DNA of 62,732 nt from Clostridiales bacterium (lineage in GTDB: Bacteria > Bacillota > Clostridia > Christensenellales > Borkfalkiaceae). The stretch is taken from positions 1 through 62,732 of the forward strand of contig SVHZ01000006.1 in the NCBI GenBank assembly GCA_015055525.1. The letters run 5' to 3'. Positions 50,475 to 60,270 of this stretch are shown piece by piece. Positions within the stretch are counted from its first letter, which is position 1, and each line of letters opens with the position of its first letter. The notes under the pieces are model-generated. The model searched no databases, was not told the DNA's origin, and saw only the letters and a program-made list of their open reading frames with translations. Position numbers and translations under genes: made by a program.

Positions 50475-52394
50475 TTATCTGCCCTTTTGCTCAAAATCAT
50501 AAACCCCCTCGCCCAATCCATTAGCCAAAGGATATTTAACTTTTGCAGTTCCACATTCGTAGTACCACCAGAAATAATAAGAGATTTGAGTTACGCCGTT
50601 ATCGTAAAAAGTATTTATTGCAAGTTCGTGAAGACTTCTACCTTTATCGTTAAAGAAGTTTGCTCCTCTAAAGGTAATATCTTTGAGAAGTTTACAGCCG
50701 TTCATAATTCTATAAGCAAGTTCTTCAATACTTGAAGGCATACTAAACTTTGTTAAGCTCGTGCAGTTTTCAAATGAGAAGTGACCGGTTCTCTTCAAGC
50801 CGTCTGGTAAAATAACCGTTTCAATCGAACTAAGACCAGCAAACGCATAATCGCCAATGTTGGTAAGATTTCGCTTATCGCTAAAATTCAATGCAGTTAC
50901 TTTAGAACAACCTTCGAACGTGTGGTTGCCAATTTTTTGCAAACTATCAGGGAAAGTTAATTGAGTTAACTGTTTAAGACCATAACAAGCGTAATCGCCA
51001 ATTTCTTTGATGCCTTCCGGGATAATAACTTCGGTTACAAAAGTTCTATTGTATAACGCGTAAGGTCCTACAACGGTTGTGTCAGTCGGGAAAGAAACTA
51101 TCGGATTTTCGCCTAAGTAGTCAATGACCGCGCTCTTACCGCCAATTGGGAAATAAAGGAAATCTCCGTTTTGAGTATATTTTGAAGAACCGCTACCCGA
51201 CTTAAATAAATTTCTCGCATAATTTGCAATATTGCCGTTTTTATCACTACCCGCGGTTAAAACAAGGCTTGAATCGTTAATAACTTCAAACGCCTTAACG
51301 CAGTTTTCAAACGCCTTTTCGTCTACAAATTCAAGACCACTACCAATTTTGATAGTTCTAATTTCAGAGCAGTTTGTAAACGCGCAAAGTTCAATAGTTT
51401 TAACGTTATTTTCTAAAACTAAGTTCTTAACGTTTAAGCAACTGTTAAACGCATAGTTTTTAATAGTGTCAACGCTCAAAGTAAGAGTTCCGTCAACTAA
51501 TCCATCAAGGTCTAACTGCCTTGAATAGTATGCGGGAGTTGAATAGGAGTCACAAAAGTTAATAGACGCCCACTCGTTAGCCGTTCCTCTATAAGTAGAT
51601 TTTTTAATACTGTTACTACTATAAAATACGTTTTCTCCCATGCTCACGATTGAGTTTGGAAGAGAAACTTCTTCAAGAGCAGAAAGGTTATATAACGCTC
51701 TTTGATATAAAATCTTAGTTCCGTCCGCGACCGAGATTGACTTTGCGTTTTCATCTTTAAGACCAATGAAAATAATAGGTTTAGTTGCAGTTCCTAAATA
51801 TAAACCGCCTTCGATTTCTAAATATTCAATCGCGCTACAATCTTTGAAAACGTCCGTTCCGATAGTTGCGATTTGGCTTTCATCTTCAAAAATAACCTTT
51901 TTAAGAGAAGAGCAACCTAAGAAAGCGTCCTTCTTTATTTCGGTTACGGTTTTGGGGATATAAATAGCGGTAATTTTAGTTTTGTTTTTGAACGCGCCGT
52001 TATAGATAGAAGTAACGCCAATAGGAACGATAATTTCGGTATCCGTGCAAGTTGATAAAGATCTTAATTCGTTATCTACTATTCTTAAACCTACGCTCGC
52101 TTTTTTATCGCAAGTTGTGCAGTTTCTATCCGCGTCGAGCGCGTGTACGGTTGACGGAAGGTAAGTATCGGTAATAAACGCTCCGCATGAACAAGTGCGT
52201 TTAGAATATCCTTCGTTTTGGCAAGTGGGATTAACAACGTCAACTTTGAAAGAGTAATCGTGAGTATGCCCACCACCGTTACCACCGTTATCTCCACTAC
52301 CTCCGTTATCTCCATTACCACCACAAGCAGTAACGGCAAAAGCAGTTAAACACACGGTTAATAAAACGATTAATAATTTAATAACTTTTTTCAT
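50475..52394 (-). CDS. BspA-type leucine-rich-repeat (LRR_5) lipoprotein
   Basis: 639 residues. A signal peptide with lipobox FAVTAC is followed by a Gly/Asn/Asp-rich linker, a HTHDYSFKV segment with four cysteines (CQNEGYSKRTCSCG, CTTCDKK), then many LRR_5 units such as ITAIYIPKTVTEIKKDAFLGCSSLKKV. The protein is surface-exposed. BspA repeats mediate adhesion in oral and gut bacteria, so binding to host or polymer is likely but not shown. The stop is followed by a terminator. Confidence 0.88.
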   Translation of the reverse strand: MKKVIKLLIVLLTVCLTAFAVTACGGNGDNGGSGDNGGNGGGHTHDYSFKVDVVNPTCQNEGYSKRTCSCGAFITDTYLPSTVHALDADRNCTTCDKKASVGLRIVDNELRSLSTCTDTEIIVPIGVTSIYNGAFKNKTKITAIYIPKTVTEIKKDAFLGCSSLKKVIFEDESQIATIGTDVFKDCSAIEYLEIEGGLYLGTATKPIIFIGLKDENAKSISVADGTKILYQRALYNLSALEEVSLPNSIVSMGENVFYSSNSIKKSTYRGTANEWASINFCDSYSTPAYYSRQLDLDGLVDGTLTLSVDTIKNYAFNSCLNVKNLVLENNVKTIELCAFTNCSEIRTIKIGSGLEFVDEKAFENCVKAFEVINDSSLVLTAGSDKNGNIANYARNLFKSGSGSSKYTQNGDFLYFPIGGKSAVIDYLGENPIVSFPTDTTVVGPYALYNRTFVTEVIIPEGIKEIGDYACYGLKQLTQLTFPDSLQKIGNHTFEGCSKVTALNFSDKRNLTNIGDYAFAGLSSIETVILPDGLKRTGHFSFENCTSLTKFSMPSSIEELAYRIMNGCKLLKDITFRGANFFNDKGRSLHELAINTFYDNGVTQISYYFWWYYECGTAKVKYPLANGLGEGVYDFEQKGR

Positions 52395-52401
52395 AAATAC
52401 C

Positions 52402-53661
52402 TCATTTGATTTTTCTGCATTCTATATAGTAGCGCTTGTCGTAAGCGTGGCCGATTGAGAAAGTTTTTCTTGGGAGCGCACCGTCGTATATAACGGTTTT
52501 GAAAAGTTGATTTTTTTCTATACCGCTAAATATAAAGCCGATAGCCCCGTCTTTTTTTGAAAGATTTATAGTAACGTCTTCACCGTGAATATAATCAACT
52601 TCTCCGCCGTTTTCTTTCAAATACGCATCGATAAAATCTTGAAGCGTTCCAACGGTAAGTTGTTTTTCAGGTTTTTCAAATACTATTGTTTCTTTTTTAT
52701 CTCCAAAATAAACGTCTACTACTTGCGTTTTTTCGTTTCCGTTTAAGTTTTGAGCGTAATTTTTAAGGCTAACGAGCATCTTTTCACGGTCAACGCCAAA
52801 TACTACGCGGTAGATAGGCTCAAACTCTAAAGCATCGTCGTGAAGGTTTACTATTTCAACTAAAGCGTATCTCGACGGATGATTTTTAGCAACTTCTTCG
52901 CCGTATTTTTCTTTTATATTTAAGTAACAAGTCCTTGCGGTTGCAAGCGAGTGATTACCGTCGCCAACCGCGTATAAAAGTTTTGACGGCGCGTTGCCGT
53001 AAAGCCTATTTGCGTTTTCATCGCTTATAATTTGAGATAAGCAAAGATTAATTCTATCAAAATCACTCTCGTTAACCAAATATCCCGAAACGCTACCGCC
53101 ACCTTGCATAAGTTCAAAATCGTAAATCTTTTCAAGATTTTTTTTGTTTTGAGTTATAGGCTCGATAACGGTTTTATTATCGTCGTCAATTAAAAGCATT
53201 ATGTGAGGAAGTTCAATAGGCGCGTCCTTTCTAATTTCAACGCGTGGCGGTATTCTTTCAAGAACGGTGCCTTCAGTTGCCCTTATTAAAGATTTAGAGC
53301 CGACTTTATAATCATACTCTTCTAGGTCAACCATACAAACTATTCCGTGTTTTACCTTGCCGTCTTTTTGAACGCGCTCTGTGTAAATAACAGAGTTTTT
53401 ATAGGTTTTTAACACGCTTGAAACGTATTTTTCCATTTCGGCGTTAATTTTGGGTATGCGCTCTTTCGCCTCGGATAAAAAACCTTCGGGGATAATGAGT
53501 GACAAGGTTGAAGGGCTATTCTTTCTAATTTCTTCAGCCTTTTGCCAATACTCCGGCTCGCTAGTGTATTGATCGCATGCGATAACCGCCCATTTAGTAC
53601 CCGAAACTTTATTAAAATCAGGAAGCATTATATCCGCGGGGTAATAAAATTTTTTATCCAT
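52402..53661 (-). CDS. DUF1015 family protein
   Basis: 419 residues, normal for the family. Conserved parts are the start PADIMLPDFNKVSGTKWAVIACDQYTSEPEYW (pieces: KWAVIACDQYTSEPEYW), ERVQKDGKVKHGIVCMVDLEEY, and YAVGDGNHSLATARTCY. The VGDGNHS stretch is suggestive of a nucleotide or phosphate site. The cytoplasmic function is not established. It is seven bases upstream of the LRR gene, which may be co-transcribed. Confidence 0.85.
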   Translation of the reverse strand: MDKKFYYPADIMLPDFNKVSGTKWAVIACDQYTSEPEYWQKAEEIRKNSPSTLSLIIPEGFLSEAKERIPKINAEMEKYVSSVLKTYKNSVIYTERVQKDGKVKHGIVCMVDLEEYDYKVGSKSLIRATEGTVLERIPPRVEIRKDAPIELPHIMLLIDDDNKTVIEPITQNKKNLEKIYDFELMQGGGSVSGYLVNESDFDRINLCLSQIISDENANRLYGNAPSKLLYAVGDGNHSLATARTCYLNIKEKYGEEVAKNHPSRYALVEIVNLHDDALEFEPIYRVVFGVDREKMLVSLKNYAQNLNGNEKTQVVDVYFGDKKETIVFEKPEKQLTVGTLQDFIDAYLKENGGEVDYIHGEDVTINLSKKDGAIGFIFSGIEKNQLFKTVIYDGALPRKTFSIGHAYDKRYYIECRKIK

Positions 53662-53674
53662 ATTTCTCCTAAAA

Positions 53675-53702
53675 ATTTACCCGTTTTATTAAACGGGTAA
53701 AC
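53675..53702 (-). terminator. Terminator after the CNNM/CBS gene
   Basis: TTTACCCGTTT and AAACGGGTAAA arms (11 bp) with a four-base loop followed by TTTTT; the DUF1015 ribosome site lies just beyond. Confidence 0.82.
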
Positions 53703-53706
53703 ACTA

Positions 53707-54978
53707 TTAGTCTTCATTTTCTTCGTAGCCTTGTAAAACTATAACTTTAATTTCTAAAACTTTCTTTATGGTAGTTTTAGTAACTTCAATATGCAAATTC
53801 TTAAAATCGAACTCTTTGCCCGTTACGGGAAGTTCGCCTAAAATTTCAGTAACGAAACCGCCAACCGTATTAGCGTCGTACTCGTCTTCACCTAAGAGTT
53901 CAAACTCTTCAAAAAACTTGTCAAGTTCCAACGCGCCGTTGATAAGGTAAACGTTATCTTCAATTTTTTTAATGGGATCAGATTCTTCATCATACTCGTC
54001 GTAAATTTCGCCAACGAGTTCTTCGATAATATCTTCAACGGTAACGATACCAGCCGTTCCACCATACTCGTCAAGAACAACCGCCATGTGAACTTTTCGC
54101 GCTTGCAATTTTTTAAGAAGGTCTGAAATCTTGGTATGCTCTACTACGAACACAACTTTTTGCATAATATCCTTAACGGAAAAATCTTGCTTAAAATAGT
54201 TGCGGTAAAAATCTTTTTCGTGAATAAAACCTATGATGCTATCAACCGTATCTTTGTAAACGGGAATACGAGAGTACCTTTCGCTATCGAAAATCTTTTT
54301 AATCTCTTGCTTAGTCGCGTCAACCGAAACTGAAATTACGTTGATTCTTGGAACTAAAATGTCTTTAACTTCCAAATCGTCAAACTCAATAGCCGAGCGG
54401 ATAAGATCAGACTCGTCTTCTTTAAGAGTTCCGTCTTCTTCAGCCTCGTTGACAATCGTTATAAGTTCTTCATCGGTTATAGATTCTTCACGATCGAGTT
54501 TGAACATTAAACTAATTAATTTTTTGTATAAGCCGAGAAGAAAGTTTAACGGATAGAAAACGTAATAACATAAAGTTATGAGCGGATAGAAAAACGACGC
54601 GAGTTTTTCAGGGTATGCCTTGGCTATAAACTTTGGCGTTATTTCACCAAATATTAAAACTACTATTGTAATTACCGCAGTAGATATAACGGAAGGATCT
54701 AAAAACGAACCGTCTTTAAGCACCAAGGTAAAGAAGATAAGGGCTAAGGATGACGCCGTTAGATTGACGATGTTATTGCCAATTAAAATAGTAGTTAAGA
54801 GTTTATCGTACTTTTCGTAAAGGTTCAAAACTCTTTTGTACTTATTTTCTTTTTGAGAAAGACTTTTAAGTCTTATAGTGTTAAGGCTTGTGTAAGCCGT
54901 TTCCGTTGCCGAGAAAAACGCAGATAAGATAACTAATGCAATTAACGCTATTAGCAGTGGTAACGAGCCGTCTGGCAT
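53707..54978 (-). CDS. CNNM/CorC-HlyC family membrane protein with CBS domains
   Basis: 423 residues. A CNNM membrane domain (1-190, with SALFSATETAYTSLN-type start AFFSATETAYTSLN and GEITPKFIAKAYP), a pair of CBS domains (about 205-330, VKDILVPRINV and MAVVLDEYGGTAGIVT) and a C-terminal CorC_HlyC domain. Such proteins are linked to Mg(II) efflux or hemolysin-like activity; I favour a cation transport role. It is a single-gene unit with a terminator. Confidence 0.9.
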   Translation of the reverse strand: MPDGSLPLLIALIALVILSAFFSATETAYTSLNTIRLKSLSQKENKYKRVLNLYEKYDKLLTTILIGNNIVNLTASSLALIFFTLVLKDGSFLDPSVISTAVITIVVLIFGEITPKFIAKAYPEKLASFFYPLITLCYYVFYPLNFLLGLYKKLISLMFKLDREESITDEELITIVNEAEEDGTLKEDESDLIRSAIEFDDLEVKDILVPRINVISVSVDATKQEIKKIFDSERYSRIPVYKDTVDSIIGFIHEKDFYRNYFKQDFSVKDIMQKVVFVVEHTKISDLLKKLQARKVHMAVVLDEYGGTAGIVTVEDIIEELVGEIYDEYDEESDPIKKIEDNVYLINGALELDKFFEEFELLGEDEYDANTVGGFVTEILGELPVTGKEFDFKNLHIEVTKTTIKKVLEIKVIVLQGYEENED

Positions 54979-55022
54979 TTTGAAAAAATTTACTCCTTTG
55001 TATTCCGTTTATATTCTGTTTA

Positions 55023-55865
55023 TCAGTATCGGAATTCTATCTTTTTATATTCGGCGTATTCTTCATACGCTCTCTTTCTAAAATAATAATTGCCTTGCTT
55101 GATAATGGAAATTCCCTTATCTTCAAGGTAGGCGTTAAACGCAGATTCGCTCACGCCGTTTTTTACAAGAACTTCTTTGAGTTTAGAATTACACTCACTC
55201 TCTATATCGTTGGGATTTCCCTCGGCTTTGTTTACGAAAGCCTTAACAGAGTTTGAAAAAGCGTTGAACTCTTTTTCCGATTTGAATTTATTCTTAAAGT
55301 CTGAAAGATATTCTTCTAAATTTTCCTTGATTATCTTCTTCATCTGATTGGGGTTAAAACCGAAAGGACGCTTAACGTCACTATACCTACCGTTTTTAAT
55401 AACGGCGTAATAACCTTCTTCATCTTTGAAAAGCGCATTGTACGGATTTGTGAAAAACGCTTTTATTTCATCGGTTTCCCCGCCTAAAAGTTCAATAAAC
55501 TCGTTTTCGCTATCTACTAAAACTTTCAAAAGATCTTCTTCACTTGCAAGTTTACTTTCAAGGTTTTCAAAAAACTTTTCGCTGTTGAAAGAAATTTTAT
55601 TAAAACAAGAAAATTTCTTAAAGATGAAAATTATAAAACTCTTTGCCTTAATTACGTTGAAAGGCTTTTTCTCCCACTCATCGTCAAGAGTAATCATTGA
55701 CAAGTAGTCAACGGGAACGAACTCTTCTTCCTGTGTTAAAAAAGATGCGTCTTGAGAAAAACCGTGTTTTATCTCACGAATAGGAACGGAAAGTTTTTGC
55801 GCTTCTTCCCTTTCTTTTCTCAAAATCTCTTCAATTTCTTTGTACATTTTTTCAATACAGTTCAT
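55023..55865 (-). CDS. Hypothetical protein, charged and soluble
   Basis: 280 residues from the ATG at 55865, which has GGGTG five bases before it; an upstream in-frame start lacks a site. It is rich in Lys, Glu and Phe, with a coiled-coil-like start (KMYKEIEEILRKEREEAQKL) and a long helical-looking rest. No signal peptide or membrane segment. I do not recognise the family. It is followed by the CNNM gene in the same direction. Confidence 0.6.
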   Translation of the reverse strand: MNCIEKMYKEIEEILRKEREEAQKLSVPIREIKHGFSQDASFLTQEEEFVPVDYLSMITLDDEWEKKPFNVIKAKSFIIFIFKKFSCFNKISFNSEKFFENLESKLASEEDLLKVLVDSENEFIELLGGETDEIKAFFTNPYNALFKDEEGYYAVIKNGRYSDVKRPFGFNPNQMKKIIKENLEEYLSDFKNKFKSEKEFNAFSNSVKAFVNKAEGNPNDIESECNSKLKEVLVKNGVSESAFNAYLEDKGISIIKQGNYYFRKRAYEEYAEYKKIEFRY

Positions 55866-55955
55866 AAAACACCCAAAAAAGATAATCAAATGGTATTATA
55901 TCACACTTTTATAAATTTTACAATTATTTTTTACTATTATTAAGTATATAATTAA

Positions 55956-55980
55956 AGCCCCGAAAAAATATCGGGGCTGT
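55956..55980 (-). terminator. Terminator after the nitroreductase
   Basis: AGCCCCGA and TCGGGGCT arms with an A/T loop; the T run is weak. Confidence 0.7.
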
Positions 55981-55984
55981 ATTT

Positions 55985-56497
55985 TTATAAATATTTAACA
56001 GTTTCACTAAGGTCAAGCCTATCGCTATGGCGTGGAGAAGGTTCGCAATCGTCGGCAGGATAACCCATAACCAAGAAACCGTAAACGACTATATTTTCAG
56101 GAAGGTTGAACGCCGTCTTAACGTCATCTGGCATAATTCTACCTACCCAACAAGTGCCAAGTCCTAAATCGGTTGCTTTGAGCATCATGTGAGTTTGAAC
56201 GATAGCGCAGTCGATTTCCATAAAGTTTTTGCCGTTTGATTTTAATATGCAAGCCCTATCTTGATTACCGCATACTATCAATGCAACGGGCGCGTCAAAA
56301 TGACAAGTGGTGAGTTCCCTAACTTTTTCCATCGCCTCTTTGCTTTTAGCAACGTAAATTACTTGCGGTTGACTGTTTTTTGCAGTAGGCGCAACTCTAC
56401 CTGCCTCAAGCACCGCGTTGATTTTTTCATCTTCAACGGGAATAGACTTGTAACTTCTAACTGAATATCTTGAATTTATAACTTCATCAAATTGCAT
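55985..56497 (-). CDS. Nitroreductase family protein
   Basis: 170 residues from the ATG at 56497 behind AAAGGAG. The FMN-binding start is INSRYSVRSYKSIPVEDEKI with APTAKNSQP, and GLGTCWVGRI near the end. It is a short flavin reductase of the NfsA/B-like fold using NAD(P)H. The in vivo substrate cannot be told. Confidence 0.9.
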   Translation of the reverse strand: MQFDEVINSRYSVRSYKSIPVEDEKINAVLEAGRVAPTAKNSQPQVIYVAKSKEAMEKVRELTTCHFDAPVALIVCGNQDRACILKSNGKNFMEIDCAIVQTHMMLKATDLGLGTCWVGRIMPDDVKTAFNLPENIVVYGFLVMGYPADDCEPSPRHSDRLDLSETVKYL

Positions 56498-56565
56498 AAT
56501 TTTACTCCTTTTGTAACTACATTTTACCACAATTTATCTTTTTAGGCAACTACTATCTATAAGTA

Positions 56566-56796
56566 TTACCTAATAATTCCGAAAGACTTTACGGCAACGG
56601 CGGTTGCCTTAACTGTAATTTGATAAGAGTCTTTTGTTGGCTCTACTACGATACTTACTCCGCCTTCTAAATTAAAATACTCTAAAAGAACGTTTTTTAA
56701 GTCGTAACATATCATTTCGGAAGTATCTGAACTAAGGAGCAATCTATCGCTATTTATTATGTCTTTAAGTTGAGTTTTCTTTTTCTTCATAGCCAT
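56566..56796 (-). CDS. minE: Cell division topological specificity factor
   Basis: 76 residues. DRLLLSSDTSEMICYDLKNVLLEYFNLEGGVSIVV follows the MinE pattern (MinD-activating helix, then the dimer beta strands), here quoted in part. It stimulates MinD ATPase to place the division site at midcell. It overlaps minD by 10 bp. No minC is seen nearby. Confidence 0.85.
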   Translation of the reverse strand: MAMKKKKTQLKDIINSDRLLLSSDTSEMICYDLKNVLLEYFNLEGGVSIVVEPTKDSYQITVKATAVAVKSFGIIR

Positions 56797-57569
56797 TTTT
56801 TAAGTTCCTTTCTAATACTGCCCCAAAACCCACTATATTTTTTTAGATAATCGTAAGTTTTAGTTGATTTTCCCTGCAATTTTAAGGCTAAAAGTTTGAT
56901 TGCCTTGGCGCTTTCAACACCTAAATTTTCAGGGTATAGAGAGTTTAATAAATCGTCTTCAGGAACTACTCCTAAAACGGTTGTTTTAAGCGTATTTTCA
57001 ATGTCTGATTCACTTAAACTACTGCCCGATAAAACTAAATCTCCGCGAATTTTATTCACTATTAAAAATATATCGGAAAGCGGATAACTTTTTAAGATTG
57101 ATATAACTTTATCGGCATCTCTAACGCTAGTTATCGTGGGAGTTACAACGACTATCGCTCCGTCTGCTGACGATACCGCTCTATGAAACCCCGCGTCAAT
57201 TCCCGCGGGCGAATCGATAAATATATAATCGAACAGCCCGTCGATTGAATCGATTGCGTTTTTTATATCTTGCCCGCTTATTTTCGTTGAAGATAGAGTG
57301 TGGCAAGACGGAAGCACGAAAAGATTTTTATTAAGCGGGCTTTCAACTAACGTTTGTTTTACCCTACATCTGCCGTTTATTGCATCGGTTAAATCAAAAA
57401 CAGCCTTGTTTTCAACGCAAGTTAAAACGTCTAAATTATTAAGTCCAATATCTCCGTCAACCACGGCAACTCTTTTACCACACTCTGAAAGTTTAAGCCC
57501 TAAATTTGCAGTTATAGTAGTTTTACCAACTCCGCCCTTTCCTGACGTTACAACGTATTTTTTAGCCAT
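56787..57569 (-). CDS. minD: Septum site-determining ATPase
   Basis: 260 residues from the ATG at 57569 (MAKKYVVTSGKGGVGKTT), with the deviant Walker A motif. The C-terminal FWGSIRKELKKWL is an amphipathic membrane-targeting helix. It binds membrane and oscillates with MinE. No Shine-Dalgarno is visible before the ATG; a TTG seven codons upstream, close behind a TATAAT, is an alternative start. minC is absent from this operon. Confidence 0.93.
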   Translation of the reverse strand: MAKKYVVTSGKGGVGKTTITANLGLKLSECGKRVAVVDGDIGLNNLDVLTCVENKAVFDLTDAINGRCRVKQTLVESPLNKNLFVLPSCHTLSSTKISGQDIKNAIDSIDGLFDYIFIDSPAGIDAGFHRAVSSADGAIVVVTPTITSVRDADKVISILKSYPLSDIFLIVNKIRGDLVLSGSSLSESDIENTLKTTVLGVVPEDDLLNSLYPENLGVESAKAIKLLALKLQGKSTKTYDYLKKYSGFWGSIRKELKKWL

Positions 57570-57640
57570 AGTTAAAGTGTAAAATACCAAACGTTAAATA
57601 TTATAATATTTATTGTTGAAAAATAAGAATTTTTGCATAA

Positions 57641-57668
57641 AAAAACGCGTGTTTTGAAACACGCGTTT
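57641..57668 (-). terminator. Terminator after the first Asp-box lipoprotein
   Basis: AACGCGTGTTT and AAACACGCGTT arms with a two-base loop and seven T on the minus strand. Confidence 0.85.
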
Positions 57669-57673
57669 TAACG

Positions 57674-58900
57674 TTATCTTTTAATTTTCAAAATAGGATC
57701 TTGTTCTTGTAAAATAGTATACATCAAGCAATCTTTACCTTGAGTATAACCACCCATAGTTCCTTCTTCGGGGTGAAGTTCGCCGGAAGAATAAATCATA
57801 ATCATTTTGCCATACCAATCTATAAGCGAATAGTAAACTATACCGTATTTGCTTTCTTTATATAAAACTTCTTCAAAGGTTTCAACCCCGTTGTTTGAAA
57901 CGATTTTACCAACGTGAACGTTACATCTCCAAGGTCTTATAGTTGAATATTCTACGTCAAGCGGAGAAGAATATGCTAAATACAATTCGCCTTGATAATT
58001 AAATAAGAAAGGTCTTGTATCAGACGTGTTAAGCGCAAGGTTGCTTTGCTTCCAAGTTTTACCGTTATCTTCAGAATAGTATAAATTTTGTTGAGTTTCA
58101 TCGCCGGGATGAGTTCCACCGTTTCTACACATTACGTAAAATTTATAGTCGTTATAAACGAGCATTGCTTCGTAACTAACGGTACAGTTAGCCATAGAAA
58201 TAAAACTCCAAGTTTCGCCGTCAGTTGACTCCATAAATAAGAAGTTCTTTATACCGGTAGCGCCACCGCTAACTGCCGTATAGAAAGTTCTATCAACGTT
58301 GATAATTTCAGAAGAGAATTGAATATACTCAAATTCTTGACCGCCAAGTTCTTTGATGTGCGCGTTGATATTTTCTTTATCCATAGTAACGGGCTCTGAT
58401 TTATAAGCCTTTTTATACTTAACTTCTTTTACTGCGCCAAGTTCAAAAGTCTTTTTGTTTACGTCCCTATAATAATACTTGTAATCTACTTGATTTGTGA
58501 TAAAAACTCTAATGGTTTCTTTATCAAGGTCAATTAAATTACAGGTAGTCATTTTAACGCCGTCAAAATCAACGTCTTTATCAAAAACCGTAACCCAATC
58601 TGCGTTAGTAGGTTGCAAAATATTATATTTTGCAAGTTTAATTAAATCACTACCTTCGCCGTATTTAGTTTCGCTTGCTAAATACACCGTGTATGCAATA
58701 GCAGTTTTTTCATCAATAACGGTGTGTTGATCGTTAGCGGCAATATCAACTAAGCCGTTACTAATCATAAAACTAGTGCCTATCGCTTTTGAATCAACGT
58801 TATTATTTTCCACAGGTTCATCTCCTTTACACGCTGTTAAGGCAAACGTAAGCGTGAGCACCGTAACTAGAGTTAGAATAAAACTTATAATTTTTTTCAT
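57674..58900 (-). CDS. Asp-box (BNR/sialidase-like) lipoprotein, paralog 1
   Basis: 408 residues. A signal peptide with lipobox FALTAC, then beta-propeller-like repeats with Asp boxes: ESTDGETWSF and YSEDNGKTWKQ. The fold is that of sialidases and related glycan-binding proteins, but I do not see a complete sialidase active site. It closely resembles the adjacent 58919-60142 gene along its full length, so the pair comes from tandem duplication. It is exported and surface-bound; the ligand is unknown. Confidence 0.8.
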   Translation of the reverse strand: MKKIISFILTLVTVLTLTFALTACKGDEPVENNNVDSKAIGTSFMISNGLVDIAANDQHTVIDEKTAIAYTVYLASETKYGEGSDLIKLAKYNILQPTNADWVTVFDKDVDFDGVKMTTCNLIDLDKETIRVFITNQVDYKYYYRDVNKKTFELGAVKEVKYKKAYKSEPVTMDKENINAHIKELGGQEFEYIQFSSEIINVDRTFYTAVSGGATGIKNFLFMESTDGETWSFISMANCTVSYEAMLVYNDYKFYVMCRNGGTHPGDETQQNLYYSEDNGKTWKQSNLALNTSDTRPFLFNYQGELYLAYSSPLDVEYSTIRPWRCNVHVGKIVSNNGVETFEEVLYKESKYGIVYYSLIDWYGKMIMIYSSGELHPEEGTMGGYTQGKDCLMYTILQEQDPILKIKR

Positions 58901-58918
58901 AATAAACTCCTTTATAAA

Positions 58919-60142
58919 TTACACCTTAATTTTCAAGATTGGATCTTGTTGTTTTAATACCGTATACATCAAGCAATCTTTACCTTGAGTATAACCGCCC
59001 ATAGTTCCTTCTTCAGGGTGAAGTTCGCCGGAAGAATAAAGCATAATCATTTTGCCGTAATAATCGAAAAGCGAATAATATACTATGCCGTATTTACTTT
59101 CTTTATAGATAACTTCTTCAAAAGATTGAGAGCCGTTGTTCGTTACGATTTTACCAACGTGAATATTACATCTCCAAGTACGAATCGCAGAATAATCTTT
59201 TGCGAGCGGAGAAGAATATGCTAAATATAACTCATTTTGGTAAGTGAAAATATAAGGTCTTGTATCAGAAGTTTCAAGGGCAAGGTTACTTTGTTTCCAA
59301 GTTTTACCCATATCTTCAGAATACATTAAATCTTGTTGAGTGTTATTGCTTGGAGCAGTTCCGCCCGTTCTACACATTACCCAGAACTTATCGTCGTGAT
59401 AAGTAATCATAGGTTCGTAACTTACAGCGTGCTTACCCATAGATACGAAAGACCAAGTTATACCGTCACCCGATTCCATAAATAAGAAGTTTTGACAAAG
59501 CGCCTTACCGCCTGCAACTGCAACGTATAAAGTACCGTCAACCTTAATCATATCAGAAGACATTTGAACGTAATTAAACTCATCTCCACCAAGTTCTCTA
59601 ATATGAGCGTTAACGTTATCAACGGTCATATTAACGGCAGGAGATTTATAGGCTGACTTATACTTAACTTCTTTTTTCTCACCTATCTTTAACGTTTGCT
59701 TATTAAGGTCTTTATAATAATATTTATTTTCGCCGTGAACGCCAATATATACTCTAACGGTTGAAGAGTCAATATCTGCGATATTGCAAGTGGTTATTTT
59801 TAGCCCGCCAAAATCTTCTTCAAAATCAAAAGCGGTAATCCACTCAACGTTAGTTGGTTGCATAGTGTTATACACTGCCACTTTACAAAGTTCACTGCCT
59901 TCGCCAAGTTTATTTTCACTTGCCATATAAACCGTATACGCTCTTGCAGATTTTTTATCTACAATCGTGTGCGAATCACTCGCCGCTAAATCAACGATTG
60001 CGTTGTTGATAATGTAATGATCGCCTAAATCTTTGTTAACTGTTGCTTGAACGTTGCCATCACCGCCGTTACACGCCGACAATGAAAACATTGAAACAAG
60101 TGCAATGCAAGCACAAATTAACGCCTTAAAAATTTTTTTCAT
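58919..60142 (-). CDS. Asp-box (BNR/sialidase-like) lipoprotein, paralog 2
   Basis: 407 residues with lipobox FSLSAC. Asp boxes ESGDGITWSF and YSEDMGKTWKQ lie at the same positions as in paralog 1. Both end with the near-identical SGELHPEEGTMGGYTQGKDC region. It is upstream of paralog 1 with an 18-bp gap, so the two are co-transcribed. The N-terminal thirds are more divergent than the propellers, perhaps reflecting different ligands. Confidence 0.8.
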   Translation of the reverse strand: MKKIFKALICACIALVSMFSLSACNGGDGNVQATVNKDLGDHYIINNAIVDLAASDSHTIVDKKSARAYTVYMASENKLGEGSELCKVAVYNTMQPTNVEWITAFDFEEDFGGLKITTCNIADIDSSTVRVYIGVHGENKYYYKDLNKQTLKIGEKKEVKYKSAYKSPAVNMTVDNVNAHIRELGGDEFNYVQMSSDMIKVDGTLYVAVAGGKALCQNFLFMESGDGITWSFVSMGKHAVSYEPMITYHDDKFWVMCRTGGTAPSNNTQQDLMYSEDMGKTWKQSNLALETSDTRPYIFTYQNELYLAYSSPLAKDYSAIRTWRCNIHVGKIVTNNGSQSFEEVIYKESKYGIVYYSLFDYYGKMIMLYSSGELHPEEGTMGGYTQGKDCLMYTVLKQQDPILKIKV

Positions 60143-60270
60143 AATTACTCCTTTAAGTAAAGTTATATTTGTAATATATCACATTTTTTTAGTTAATACT
60201 ATGTAAATCTTGTCAAAGCAATATGTAAAATCAATCAACTTTAACAAAAACGCACGCATTTGCTATCGCA

